A DNA stretch of 24,601 bases from UBA9410 sp036123635 (GCA_036123635.1 JAZADL010000022.1:1-24601); one strand, 5' to 3'; numbered from the stretch's first letter, positions 1 to 8,569 are shown. Notes: generated from the sequence alone by a model not told the origin. Numbers and translations are program-made.

Positions 1-1127
1 TCACCCGCTGCGGCCAGCAGGACCCGTCCGTCCGGGTGAGCCACCACGGTGGTCGGACCCTTGAGCAGAACCACTGAACCCGTTCGTCCGGCCAGGCTGC
101 GGACGGCCCCTATCCGGTCGGCACCCGGAGACTGCTCGGCCAGGCGTTCGAACTCGCCGTCGTGTGGCGTGAGGACGGTCTGGGGACCTGGTCGGATCGT
201 CGTGCCGACTAGAGCGGTTAGGGCATCACCGTCCACGACCAGCGGACGGTCCACCCCTTCCACCAGGCGTCGGACCCCCTCCGCCACCTCCTCGGAGGTC
301 CCCAGCCCGGGACCCACCACCAGGGCGGCGAAGCGCTCTAGGTCCGCATGGTCTGGGCCCGGAACGCTGTCGACGGGGTAGCGAACCACCTCCACGGGGG
401 CCTTGGCCTCACCCCACCCCGGGGTCGACAGGCGTACATATCCGGCGCCCGCCCGTTGCGCGGCCTCGGCAGCTAGTGCGGCTGCCCCCTCCATTCCTGA
501 CGACCCCGCCACGACCCAGCAGGCGTTCGCCCACTTGTGGGTGTCGTCCGGCCGGTTGGGCACGAAACGGGCTACGTCGTCGTCGTCTACCAGGTGGATC
601 CGGGCCGACGAGGTATCCAGGCCGATGTCGACCACCTCCACCTGTCCAGCCAGTCCCGGCCCGTCGGCAAACAGCAGGCCTGGCTTCAGGGCGGCGAAGG
701 TGACAGTGCGCTGGGCCGACGCCGGGACGCCCCGGGCCTCGCCGGTCAGGCTGTCCACCCCTGACGGAAGATCCACGGCTAGCACCGGAGCGTCGGTAGC
801 CGGTGCTTCGTAGGACCGACCCAGGCCGGTTCCGTAAGCAGCATCCACCACCAGGTCGGCTACCGGTAGGCAATCGGGAGCATCAGCAGCATCGACCACC
901 GTGGTCCGAACCCCCCGTCGCTCTAGGCGAGCCGCCGCTACCCGGCCGTCGGCGCCGTTGGAACCCTTGCCGGCTACCACCACCACACGTCGCCCATACG
1001 CCCCACCCATCAGATTCAGTGCGGCCCGGGCGACAGCGGCCCCGGCCCGGTCCACAAGGACCTCTACCGGTTCAGGCGCCGCGGCGTCCGCGACCGCCAT
1101 CTCGTCTGGTGTGAGGACGGGGATCAA
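1..1127 (-). CDS. nnr: Bifunctional NAD(P)H-hydrate epimerase / ADP-dependent dehydratase (Nnr), 3' end cut off by window edge
   Basis: This enzyme repairs damaged NAD(P)H hydrates: the N-terminal YjeF_N domain interconverts the R and S epimers and the C-terminal ribokinase-like domain dehydrates the S form using ADP or ATP. About 375 codons are visible and the frame stays open to position 1. The epimerase part shows VVVVAGKGSNGADG, DAAYGTGLG and VLAVDLPSGVD. The dehydratase part begins near HKWANACWVVAGSSGMEGAA and shows LVVGPGLG, VDGDALTAL and LTPHDGEFERL. The likely start is a TTG at 1127 (protein MIPVLTPDEM); the only nearby ATG, at 1100, would remove nine residues. No strong ribosome binding site is visible for either. 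It lies 31 bases after acpS in the same direction, so co-transcription is likely. Roughly 100 C-terminal residues are missing from the window. The usual GNNGGDG loop reads GSNGADG here. Confidence 0.92.
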   Translation of the reverse strand, partial: MIPVLTPDEMAVADAAAPEPVEVLVDRAGAAVARAALNLMGGAYGRRVVVVAGKGSNGADGRVAAARLERRGVRTTVVDAADAPDCLPVADLVVDAAYGTGLGRSYEAPATDAPVLAVDLPSGVDSLTGEARGVPASAQRTVTFAALKPGLLFADGPGLAGQVEVVDIGLDTSSARIHLVDDDDVARFVPNRPDDTHKWANACWVVAGSSGMEGAAALAAEAAQRAGAGYVRLSTPGWGEAKAPVEVVRYPVDSVPGPDHADLERFAALVVGPGLGTSEEVAEGVRRLVEGVDRPLVVDGDALTALVGTTIRPGPQTVLTPHDGEFERLAEQSPGADRIGAVRSLAGRTGSVVLLKGPTTVVAHPDGRVLLAAAG

Positions 1128-1158
1128 CGGAAAACCCGGATCAACCGGTGTCCACCAG

Positions 1159-1524
1159 TCACAGCGCCACGACGGTGGCCTGAGCCAGTTGGTCGGTGTG
1201 GCTCAAGGTAACCAGCCACCGCGTCACCCCAGCCCGCTGGGCCACCTCCAGCGCCTTACCGTGCAGAACCAGCGAGGGAGGACCCAGGTCGTCTCTCACC
1301 ACCTCAATGTCGTACATGGCCATACCCCCCAGGCCCAGCCCTAGGGCCTTCAGGGCGGCCTCCTTGGCCGCGAAGCGGACTGCGTAGCGGCCCGCCGGAT
1401 CCACGTGGGTGTCGGCCCGGGCCCGCTCATCGGGCCGGAACAGGCGATCGCGCAACGAGGGGGTGCGCTCCAGCGACCGTCGAAAGCGGTCCACGTCCAC
1501 TAGGTCCACTCCGATCCCGATCAC
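1159..1524 (-). CDS. acpS: Holo-[acyl-carrier-protein] synthase
   Basis: AcpS transfers 4'-phosphopantetheine from CoA to the serine of apo-acyl carrier protein, activating fatty acid synthesis in the cytoplasm. The protein has 121 residues, normal for the family. It starts with MIGIGVDLVDV, where Asp7 is the expected Mg2+ ligand, and carries RFAAKEAALKALG at residues 50-62, where Glu55 is the second metal ligand. The C-terminal SHTDQLAQATVVA matches the family end. The start is GTG at 1524, preceded by AAGGGG. The gene is 20 bases downstream of glmS and upstream of nnr; the acpS-nnr pairing is common in actinobacteria. Confidence 0.96.
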   Translation of the reverse strand: MIGIGVDLVDVDRFRRSLERTPSLRDRLFRPDERARADTHVDPAGRYAVRFAAKEAALKALGLGLGGMAMYDIEVVRDDLGPPSLVLHGKALEVAQRAGVTRWLVTLSHTDQLAQATVVAL

Positions 1525-1544
1525 CGTGTCCCCTTTCTGACGGC

Positions 1545-4500
1545 TCAGCCGCGGAGCCGGTCGGCGATAGCCAGCACCGGTTCAATCAGCAGGTCGTCGA
1601 CGGGTAGAGCGGCCAGCAGGTCGTCCCGCAACTCCGGTTCTGTCTCGCACACCGCATCGCGCACGGCGCTGTAGCGGTTGTCGTAGCCCTGGAGCACCCC
1701 TCGAAGGACTTCGGGGTCCAGGCGGCCGCGCAGCGACACGTGGAGAAGCGTCAGGCCGACTGTCTCTCGATCCTTCACCTCGGGGACTAAGACAATGGTC
1801 CGGTCGTCGCGGGCGCCCCGGGTCACCAGCACACCACGCTCTCGAGCCACCCGGTGCTTGGTCCCCCGCAGTGCTGGGTCCCGTTCAGTCCGCGATGGGA
1901 TCCCGGTGGACACGCCGCCCCGATCCACTATGGCCACCGTAGGCACCGAACCGTCCAATCCGTCCACCCGGTACCGGGTAAAGCCGACCACGTCGGCCAC
2001 CGCTGGGTCGAGAGCCACCAGAACTCGCAGTGTTCGATAGCTGAGCGAATCACGGGGAGCACCGGCGTCTAGGACGGACCGGGCTAGGCGGGCCTCCAGC
2101 AACGTTTCGTCAGTCCGCGAAATACCCACCGTCACCGTCTTGGCCTGGTGCTTGATGGCGTCAATGGGACGAGTGAGCTCCTCGACGGCCACCGTCAGGG
2201 CGCCGGCCAGGTCGTCTAACACCAGCGCCGGCGTGCCGACCCGACCGAACTCCAACTGGTAGGACTCCAGCGGCACATCACCCAGGGCAAAACGGAACAG
2301 GATCGATAGGCGTACGGCAGTCGACGCCTCTAGGTGACCGTTCAGCCGACCGTTGCGGAGCTCGTCGGAGAACATGGTGGCTGCCGACCGCAGTTCGTCT
2401 CGTAGGGCTCCGTCTACTGGGGCTCCAGGCTTGACCTCCGAAGACAGGAGGTATACCGCCTCCCGTTCGATGGCCGCGTGGGCCTCCCGCAGGGGCTGGG
2501 CTTGGGCATCTATAGCCCGGGCCGCCTCGTAGCCGAATAGGTGACCAACCATGGTCGAGAGGACAAAGGACAGCCGGGGATGGATCACCGGAACCGACAC
2601 CACGTCCAGCGCCTCGGAGAACCGTGACGAACTGGCATCGGTTACCACCACCGGAGCTGCCCGGTGAGCCCGGTAGATGGCCACTTCCTTGGCCACGTCG
2701 TCAGCCGTCGAGCCAACCAGTCCTGTGGCACACACCAGGATCAACGGCTCGGCCGACAGGTCGATGTGCTTCTTGTCCTCTGTGGCATCGGCCGAAATCG
2801 ATTTGTAGCAAAGCTCCGACAACTTGATCCGGATCTCCCGGGCAGCCACCAGATTGGGTCCGCTACCCACCACGGCCCAGTACCGGCGAGCCAGTGCGTG
2901 GCGGTCGGCTATCTCGGCAATCTGTCCCCTCTGAGCCAGCACCTCACCCATAGCTCCGGGCAGGTCGCGCAAGCCAGCCAACACCTCGGCACGGTCCGGA
3001 GCGCCCCCGGCCCCAACCGCGTCGGCCACCGCCACGGCCAGCAGCACCCCAGCTACCACCTGGGCATAGAAGGCCTTCGTGGATGCCACGCTCATCTCCA
3101 CGTCACGACCGTCAGACGTGTACAGCACTCCGTCGGATCGATCCACTAGGTCGCTGTTTCGCCGGTTGACGATGGCCACCACCCGAGCCCCCCGGGCCCG
3201 AATCAGGTCCACTGTGCGGTTCGTGTCAGTGGTGGTGCCGGACTGGCTGATGGCCACCACGAGGGTGTCGGACATGTCGGGTACCAGACCAAAGCCCGAG
3301 AGCTCGGTGGCCGGCAGGTCGCCCACCTCGATGCCTGTTCCGGTCAACTCTTCGGCTAGTGAACGGGCCACCGATCCACCGGCCACCGCGGCAGTGCCCT
3401 GTCCAATAACTAGTACCCGCCGGATCGCTCCAGCGCCCAGTTCGGCCCGCAGGTCGTCACACAGCGTCTCGGGCCCTAAACGAACCCCAAGGGTGTCGTC
3501 ACCGTCTGCCACTAAGCGACCCCGCAGGGTGGAACGAACCGAGTCCGGTGATTCGCCAATCTCCTTGATCAGGAAGTGGGGGTGGTTCCCCCGGTCAATG
3601 TCCCGGGTGGTGACCTCGGCCCGGGACAGGTCGGCCAACGTGACCGGCAAGTTTCGGCCGTCGTATGACCGGCGGGTGATGCCGTCCACGGAGCCGGCAA
3701 CGGCGGCATCCAACTCCACGATCTGTCCCCGACTGGCCGCCGGATCGTCGGGGGCGGCTGGTGTCTCGCCATCCATCCTTAGGTAGTCGGCGGTCAGTTC
3801 CACTATCCCGTAGGGCTCGCTGGCCACCACGAAGGCGTCCTCAGCCAAACCGATGAAGAGGCCCTGACCACTCCCGCGTAGAGACAGCAGCAGGCGATCC
3901 GGAGCATCACCGGTAGCCATGCCGATGGCCACCGAACCCTCCAAGGCACTCACTGTGCGCCTGAAGGCCTCCAGCCGTTCACGACCAGCTGCCAGGTGGA
4001 CCGCGCACAGCGCAGGAACCACCTTGGCGTCGGTGGTGATCTCCGGAGCCAGACTCAACCCCTCGGATGCCACCAGGTCGGCGTGGTTGTCCACGTCGCC
4101 GTTTTGGACGGCGGTGACCAGCGGCACCAGCTCCCCATCGGCCCGGGTGGAGTCCACCGGATGTGCGTTCGGTTCCGAGATGAGACCCACGCTGGCCCAA
4201 CGAGTGTGTCCCAGTAGAGAACCCTGCACGGCTGGAGCAGCCAACGCGCGCGCTAGAAGCCCGTCGTCGACCAGGGCGGACCGAAGGACGGCCGTGTTGT
4301 CGCCCAGTTCGCCGATCTCGGCCGAGGCCTTCACCACGAAGGCCAAGCCGCCACCGTCCAGCACCCGGACGCTGCCCGAGCGGTGGAGCGGATCGGCCGA
4401 CCGGGCAACCACCTCCGGATCGTCCTGGTCGATCTCATGGTCCCAGACCGTGACCTGTAGGCCAGCCGAGTCCCGGCCCCGGACCTCCAGCCGGTCGAGA

Positions 4501-4958
4501 GCCGAAAGGGCCTGCTGGGCGGATAGCAGAACGGCGAGACCAGCGTCACTGGGAACCGGCCGGTCATGTCGCAAGGAGGTCACTCCAGCGAACGTGCCCA
4601 GGCGGTCTCGCGATACGGTCCATAGGGCATCCCGGACGCGAACCAGAGCCGCGTTGGCCGCCTCTACGTCCGTAGATTCGGCGACCGCGGCCTCCAGACC
4701 GGTCAGGTAGGCCGAAGCCGGCGCCAGAATCTCGTTGATCCGGCCGACCAGCGTGGGATCCCGGTCCAGGGCTAACAGCCCCGGAATCCCGCCCAGCAGC
4801 CGATCGGCTTCGCCCAGCAGATCGGCAGCTGCCTCCAGAAGGTCCGGCTCAACCCGGGCCAGCAGGTCGACGGCCTCGACCAACGGGCCCATGATCCGCT
4901 CGGGAGTGGGGACCTTCCGGTCGGATGGTCGGCGAAGGACCGCGATGATGCCGCACAT
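1545..4958 (-). CDS. glmS: Oversized glutamine-fructose-6-phosphate aminotransferase (GlmS-like), 1137 aa
   Basis: GlmS makes glucosamine-6-phosphate from fructose-6-phosphate and glutamine, the first step to UDP-GlcNAc. I chose the ATG at 4958 so that Cys2 (MCGIIAVL) becomes the N-terminal nucleophile after Met removal. The glutaminase part shows RGRDSAG (about 160-166), GHTRWASVG (250-258), NAHPV and QNGDVDN (286-292). SIS domain 1 (about 510-650) shows ISQSGTTTDT and VASTKAF; SIS domain 2 (about 690-800) shows REIRIKLSE and KKH, matching the isomerase Glu/Lys/His set. RPIDAIKHQAKTVTVG near 930-945 resembles the normal GlmS C-terminus with the Schiff-base lysine. Compared with the usual length of about 610, there is an extra helical segment of about 130 residues after the Cys2 motif, more sequence between SIS2 and the C-terminal motif, and about 190 further residues of unknown role. 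It lies 74 bases after glmM; that gap is too short for a glmS ribozyme. A TAGAAT box at 5022-5027 could be a weak -10, but no good -35 goes with it. Confidence 0.9.
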   Translation of the reverse strand: MCGIIAVLRRPSDRKVPTPERIMGPLVEAVDLLARVEPDLLEAAADLLGEADRLLGGIPGLLALDRDPTLVGRINEILAPASAYLTGLEAAVAESTDVEAANAALVRVRDALWTVSRDRLGTFAGVTSLRHDRPVPSDAGLAVLLSAQQALSALDRLEVRGRDSAGLQVTVWDHEIDQDDPEVVARSADPLHRSGSVRVLDGGGLAFVVKASAEIGELGDNTAVLRSALVDDGLLARALAAPAVQGSLLGHTRWASVGLISEPNAHPVDSTRADGELVPLVTAVQNGDVDNHADLVASEGLSLAPEITTDAKVVPALCAVHLAAGRERLEAFRRTVSALEGSVAIGMATGDAPDRLLLSLRGSGQGLFIGLAEDAFVVASEPYGIVELTADYLRMDGETPAAPDDPAASRGQIVELDAAVAGSVDGITRRSYDGRNLPVTLADLSRAEVTTRDIDRGNHPHFLIKEIGESPDSVRSTLRGRLVADGDDTLGVRLGPETLCDDLRAELGAGAIRRVLVIGQGTAAVAGGSVARSLAEELTGTGIEVGDLPATELSGFGLVPDMSDTLVVAISQSGTTTDTNRTVDLIRARGARVVAIVNRRNSDLVDRSDGVLYTSDGRDVEMSVASTKAFYAQVVAGVLLAVAVADAVGAGGAPDRAEVLAGLRDLPGAMGEVLAQRGQIAEIADRHALARRYWAVVGSGPNLVAAREIRIKLSELCYKSISADATEDKKHIDLSAEPLILVCATGLVGSTADDVAKEVAIYRAHRAAPVVVTDASSSRFSEALDVVSVPVIHPRLSFVLSTMVGHLFGYEAARAIDAQAQPLREAHAAIEREAVYLLSSEVKPGAPVDGALRDELRSAATMFSDELRNGRLNGHLEASTAVRLSILFRFALGDVPLESYQLEFGRVGTPALVLDDLAGALTVAVEELTRPIDAIKHQAKTVTVGISRTDETLLEARLARSVLDAGAPRDSLSYRTLRVLVALDPAVADVVGFTRYRVDGLDGSVPTVAIVDRGGVSTGIPSRTERDPALRGTKHRVARERGVLVTRGARDDRTIVLVPEVKDRETVGLTLLHVSLRGRLDPEVLRGVLQGYDNRYSAVRDAVCETEPELRDDLLAALPVDDLLIEPVLAIADRLRG

Positions 4959-5032
4959 GTCCTCGTTGGTGCCCTTTCGCTCCCACCGCACCGACCGGCG
5001 GTCGATGCACAGACTCTAGGAATTCTACGGGT

Positions 5033-6379
5033 TCAGATCCGGTCGGCCCGCTCGACGGCGGCCACCAGGCGGTCGGCGACCTCTGAAGCCGCGGCGATGT
5101 CGTACGCCTCCACCATCACCCGGACGACCGGCTCGGTCCCCGACGGTCGGACTAGCACCCGCCCGGTATCGCCCAGTTCGGCCTCAGCAAGCGCCAGGTC
5201 CTCGGCTACCGCGGCCACTACCTCAACCCCGTCCGAGGAGACCGGAACAGCGTGGAGGACCTGTGGGGTCCGGGCCATCAGCTCAGTCGCCCGTTCACCC
5301 AGGGTCTGGCCACTACGCCGGGCGGCATCCAGAGCCTGGATCCCGGTTAGCAGGCCGTCGCCAGTGGTCGCCAGGTCGCGGAAAATCACATGACCCGACT
5401 GCTCGCCGCCCAGCGCCCAGCCGTTGGCCTCTAGAGCCTCCAGTACGTAGCGGTCACCAACCGCCGTCTCGTAGACCGTGAGGCCGTGATCGATCAGAGC
5501 CCGGCGCAACCCCAAGTTGGCCATCACTGTCACCACTACGGTGCCGCCGGGCAGAACTCCACGTTGGTGCCGGTCGATAGCGCAGACGGCCAGTAGGTCA
5601 TCACCGTCGAGCAAGGAGCCATCGGCGGCCACGGCAATCACCCGATCGCCGTCACCGTCGAAGGCAAGGCCGGCATCGGCCCCGGCCTCCACAACGGCGG
5701 CCCGTAAGTCGCCCGGGTGGCTAGACCCGCAGTTCTCGTTGATGTTGCGACCGTTCGGACAGGCGTGAAGCACGGCGACGTCTGCCCCCAGGCGGACTAG
5801 AACGTCAGCGGCGAACGTTGACGTCGCGCCGTTGGCACAATCCACGACCAAAGTCAGGCCGGACAGAGACCTGTTGCCGACCGAGGAGGCCACCGCGTCG
5901 GCCCAGAGGGCCGCTCTGTCCGGGTCGTCGGACCAGTTCAACGACCCACTTTCTTCGTCACGTCGCGGCTCGGCATCCCATGCCGCCTGGACGTCGGACT
6001 GCACAACGTCGTCCAGCTTTAAACCCCCAACGGAAAATAGCTTGACCCCGTTGTCGTACCAGGGGTTGTGAGAAGCCGAAACCACGGCACCAGCCGCCTC
6101 CTCGGCAGCTGCCACGTGGGCCACGGCCGGCGTGGGCGCCACGCCGAGGGACACCACCTGGAGCCCACCTTCGGACAGCCCCTCAGCCAGGGCCAGCAAT
6201 AACCCGGGACCCGACGCACGGGTATCGCGACCGATAACCACCCGGTCAGCACCCAGGAGCGGAGCGGCGGCCAGACCGAGAGCGCGAACCGACGGTTCGT
6301 CGAGTCGATTGCCGGCACGGGCGCGAACGCCGTCGGTGCCGAATCGGAGGCCCGTCGGAACGGCCTCGGGCTCTGTCAT
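5033..6379 (-). CDS. glmM: Phosphoglucosamine mutase
   Basis: GlmM converts glucosamine-6-phosphate to glucosamine-1-phosphate, the step after GlmS on the way to UDP-GlcNAc for peptidoglycan. The protein has 448 residues, close to the family norm. It starts MTEPEAVPTGLRFGTDGVRA. The catalytic phosphoserine loop is VVSASHNPWYDNG (Ser103), the Mg2+ loop is FDGDGDR, the sugar loop is GGEQSGHV and the phosphate-binding loop is RPSGTEPVVRVMVEA. The frame is open a further 38 codons upstream, but that part has no similarity to the family, so I start at 6379. It sits 40 bases after rpsI and upstream of glmS, the usual actinobacterial rplM-rpsI-glmM arrangement. Confidence 0.97.
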   Translation of the reverse strand: MTEPEAVPTGLRFGTDGVRARAGNRLDEPSVRALGLAAAPLLGADRVVIGRDTRASGPGLLLALAEGLSEGGLQVVSLGVAPTPAVAHVAAAEEAAGAVVSASHNPWYDNGVKLFSVGGLKLDDVVQSDVQAAWDAEPRRDEESGSLNWSDDPDRAALWADAVASSVGNRSLSGLTLVVDCANGATSTFAADVLVRLGADVAVLHACPNGRNINENCGSSHPGDLRAAVVEAGADAGLAFDGDGDRVIAVAADGSLLDGDDLLAVCAIDRHQRGVLPGGTVVVTVMANLGLRRALIDHGLTVYETAVGDRYVLEALEANGWALGGEQSGHVIFRDLATTGDGLLTGIQALDAARRSGQTLGERATELMARTPQVLHAVPVSSDGVEVVAAVAEDLALAEAELGDTGRVLVRPSGTEPVVRVMVEAYDIAAASEVADRLVAAVERADRI

Positions 6380-6419
6380 CGCCGAAGCGTAGGAGCCGGG
6401 CCGGTAGTCCAGCCGTCGC

Positions 6420-6812
6420 CTAGCGCTTGGAGTACTGCGGAGCCTTACGGGCCTTATGGAGTCCGTACTTCTTGGACTCCTTCTTGCGATCATCTCGCGT
6501 TAGGAGACCGGCTTGCTTGAGAGCGGGCCGGCGCTCTGGCTCGAGCGCCTCCAGTGCCCGGGCGATCCCAAGGCGCATGGCCCCAGCCTGTCCAGACACC
6601 CCACCGCCGTGAAGAGTGGCGTCGATGTCGTAAGCGCCCTCGGTGGCCGTAACCCGCAGCGGCTCCATGAATACCAGGCGGTGACTCTCCGACGGAAAGT
6701 AATCCTCGGCGGTCCGACCGTTAACGGTGACAGTGCCGTTGCCAGGACGCAACCGGACACGGGCGACCGACTCCTTGCGACGACCGGTGGTCTGGATGAG
6801 GGGGCTGGGCAT
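6420..6812 (-). CDS. rpsI: Small ribosomal subunit protein uS9
   Basis: S9 binds the head of 16S rRNA; its C-terminal tail reaches the P-site tRNA anticodon. The protein has 130 residues. It shows TTGRRKESVARVRLRPG near the start, GGGVSGQAGAMRLGIARAL in the middle, and the conserved basic end KYGLHKARKAPQYSKR with the terminal Lys-Arg that contacts tRNA. The ATG at 6812 has AGGAG six bases upstream. It follows rplM by 14 bases, and the pair is a conserved two-gene unit in bacteria; here it continues into glmM. Confidence 0.98.
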   Translation of the reverse strand: MPSPLIQTTGRRKESVARVRLRPGNGTVTVNGRTAEDYFPSESHRLVFMEPLRVTATEGAYDIDATLHGGGVSGQAGAMRLGIARALEALEPERRPALKQAGLLTRDDRKKESKKYGLHKARKAPQYSKR

Positions 6813-6826
6813 CGTGGACTCCTGGT

Positions 6827-7279
6827 TCAGGCCTTGCGGGCCCGTGCGTGGTCAATGGCCAACGGCTGTGGCTGCTGGGCCTCATGTGGGTGGTCGGAGC
6901 CGCGGTAGACCTTCAACTTGGTCAACTGCTGGCGTCCCAGTCGATTCTTGGGGAGCATGCCCCGGATAGTCCGGCGGACCGCCTCAGCGGGTTTTTCAGC
7001 CAGCAACTTGCCATAGGACCGAGTGCGAAGGCCACCCGGGTAACCGGAGTGGTCGTAAACGTTCTTGTCGGTCACCTTGGCACCAGTTAGCACAACCTTG
7101 TCGGCGTTGATGATCACCACGTGGTCGCCGGTGTCGATGTGGGGGGTGAATATCGGCTTGTGTTTGCCACGCAGGATCGCCGCCACCTCGGAGGCCATGC
7201 GACCGAGGACGAGGCCGTCGGCGTCGACGAGGTACCAGACGCGCTGGATCTCGCTGGCCTTGGGAGTGTACGTGGACAC
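6827..7279 (-). CDS. rplM: Large ribosomal subunit protein uL13
   Basis: L13 is an early-assembling 50S protein bound to 23S rRNA. The mature-length protein is 150 residues starting at GTG 7279 (protein VSTYTPKASEIQRVWYLVDA), with AGGTGG five bases upstream of the GTG. The frame is open further upstream to 7411, but that stretch is non-coding leader. Family motifs include ADGLVLGRMASEVA, LRGKHKP, HIDTGDHVVIINADKV, YDHSGYPGGL and AVRRTIRGMLPKNRLG. It is the first gene of the rplM-rpsI-glmM-glmS-acpS-nnr run and has its own leader of about 130 bases after truA. Confidence 0.96.
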   Translation of the reverse strand: MSTYTPKASEIQRVWYLVDADGLVLGRMASEVAAILRGKHKPIFTPHIDTGDHVVIINADKVVLTGAKVTDKNVYDHSGYPGGLRTRSYGKLLAEKPAEAVRRTIRGMLPKNRLGRQQLTKLKVYRGSDHPHEAQQPQPLAIDHARARKA

Positions 7280-7322
7280 GGAAACCACCTGTTTCGTGGG
7301 TAAAACGCTTGCTGCAGGCCGT

Positions 7323-7340
7323 GGTGGCCACCCGGCCACC
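7323..7340 (-). other. Stem-loop in the rplM leader
   Basis: The minus strand reads GGTGGCC, loop GGGT, GGCCACC: a perfect 7-bp stem with a four-base loop, 43 bases upstream of the rplM start. No U-run follows, so it is not a normal intrinsic terminator. It may be a translational control element for L13, since such leaders exist in other bacteria, but I do not recognise a named family here. Confidence 0.4.
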
Positions 7341-7382
7341 GGAAATCGGCACCGCAACCGGGTGCGATCGAGCCGCGGACCA

Positions 7383-7411
7383 AGGCTACGGGCGGCACCC
7401 CTTCCCAGCAA
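7383..7411 (-). promoter_or_regulatory. Candidate promoter for rplM-rpsI-glmM-glmS-acpS-nnr
   Basis: On the minus strand TTGCTG (7406-7411) and TAGCCT (7383-7388) are separated by exactly 17 bases, fitting a loose housekeeping sigma pattern. The site begins just after the truA stop at 7413 and would give a leader of about 95 bases for rplM. Base matches to consensus are weak, so this is a candidate only. Confidence 0.33.
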
Positions 7412-7412
7412 C

Positions 7413-8201
7413 CTACGACGAGTCGGAGGTAGTCCCCGAGTAGTCCACCGACCAGAGGGTCAAACCCTCCGGCGGGGCCGGCTCCCCGGCCGCCTGCCGA
7501 TCCCGAGCGTCCAGAACCAAGGGCATGGAATCGGCTGCTAGCCGACCCCGACCCACAGCTACCAGGGTCCCGACCACCGAACGCACCATCTGGTGGCAGA
7601 AGGCGCTGGCCGATACCTCGAACTCCAGAAGGTCGGCACCCGACAGGCCGTCGGCCACCCTCCTCCACGACGCCGAGGTGATCCGACGCACCAAGACGGT
7701 CGGTGTGCCGTCGGGCCGGGGCGTGGGACGCCGACAGAATGACGAAAAGTCGTGCTCGCCAACGAGGTCAGCAGTGGCCAACTGCATCGCGTCGACGTCC
7801 AGGGATCCCCACACGTGCCAAGCTCGCAGGGCAGTGAACGGATCGGGGTCTGGACGATCCAGGATGCGGTACCGGTAGGTTCGCCCGGTAGCGCTGAACC
7901 GGGCGTCAAAATCGTCGGCCACCCGCTCCAACGCCGTCACCACAACCGACGGCCTGCACTGACGGTTCACGGCCCGCTGGACATCCTCCAGGGAAGCGTC
8001 GTCCGGGGCGTCGAAGCTGACCACCTGGCCCACGGCGTGCACGCCGCGGTCGGTCCGCCCTGCACAGGTCAGCACTACCTCGGTACCAAGAACCCTCGAC
8101 AGCGCCCCGTTCAGGAGGCCGGCAACTGTCGGGACGCCGTCGTTAACGGCGAACCCGTGGAACGGAGCTCCGTCGTAGGCGACGGTTCCCCGGACCCGCA
8201 T
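7413..8201 (-). CDS. truA: tRNA pseudouridine(38-40) synthase TruA
   Basis: TruA isomerises uridines 38-40 in the anticodon stem-loop of many tRNAs. The protein has 262 residues, normal for the family. It begins MRVRGTVAYDGAPFHGFAVN, and the catalytic aspartate is Asp51 in AGRTDRGVHAVGQVVSF. Further family motifs are RTYRYRILDR, HDFSSFCRR and SASAFCHQMVRSVVGTLVAVGRG. It follows rplQ by 10 bases, as in many actinobacteria and firmicutes, and looks like the last gene of the alpha-type run, because a leader with its own candidate promoter follows. Confidence 0.97.
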   Translation of the reverse strand: MRVRGTVAYDGAPFHGFAVNDGVPTVAGLLNGALSRVLGTEVVLTCAGRTDRGVHAVGQVVSFDAPDDASLEDVQRAVNRQCRPSVVVTALERVADDFDARFSATGRTYRYRILDRPDPDPFTALRAWHVWGSLDVDAMQLATADLVGEHDFSSFCRRPTPRPDGTPTVLVRRITSASWRRVADGLSGADLLEFEVSASAFCHQMVRSVVGTLVAVGRGRLAADSMPLVLDARDRQAAGEPAPPEGLTLWSVDYSGTTSDSS

Positions 8202-8211
8202 GACGGGGGGC

Positions 8212-8565
8212 TCAGACCAACTCGATGCGCGCCATTGGCGCGTTGTCCCCGTGGCGAGGACCGACCTTCAGAATCCGGGTATAGCCGCCTGCCCGGTCGG
8301 TGTAGCGCGGCGCGATCTCATCGAAGAGCCGGGCCGCCATCTCGCGGTCTCGGAGGAAAGCCACCACCTGGCGGTGATTGTGCAAGCCGCCCTTCTTGGC
8401 CTTGGTGATTATCTTCTCGGCGATAGGCCGGACCGCCTTGGCCTTGGCCTCGGTTGTAGTAATCGCCTCGGCAGCGATAAGCGACGCCACTAGGTTGGCC
8501 ATCATCGACTTCTGGTGGGCGGAACTGCCGCCGAAGCGACGGCCCCTCTTGGGGGTGGCGGGCAT
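8212..8565 (-). CDS. rplQ: Large ribosomal subunit protein bL17
   Basis: L17 is a bacterial-specific 50S protein near the tunnel exit. The 117-residue product shows the family opening PATPKRGRRFGGSSAHQKSM, then MANLVASLIAAEAITTTEAK and AEKIITKAKKG. The C-terminal half ends with GGYTRILKVGPRHGDNAPMA before the last strand. There is no long C-terminal extension of the kind seen in some other actinobacteria. The start is four bases after the rpoA stop, the standard rpoA-rplQ order. Confidence 0.97.
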   Translation of the reverse strand: MPATPKRGRRFGGSSAHQKSMMANLVASLIAAEAITTTEAKAKAVRPIAEKIITKAKKGGLHNHRQVVAFLRDREMAARLFDEIAPRYTDRAGGYTRILKVGPRHGDNAPMARIELV

Positions 8566-8569
8566 GGTT

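Noticed and set aside
409..873. Open minus-strand frame of 154 codons inside the left-edge gene
   Set aside because: It is out of frame with the clear Nnr reading frame and its product is an Arg/Gly/Pro-rich string typical of antisense or shifted frames in GC-rich DNA.
3919..4710. Long plus-strand open frame of 263 codons opposite glmS
   Set aside because: The product is Ser/Arg/Thr-rich with no recognisable motif; it is the mirror of a strongly supported coding frame. Similar frames opposite rpoA, adk, rplC and rpsC were dropped for the same reason.
4959..5032. glmS ribozyme-riboswitch upstream of glmS
   Set aside because: The gap is only 74 bases, far shorter than the ribozyme, and I see none of its pseudoknotted core.
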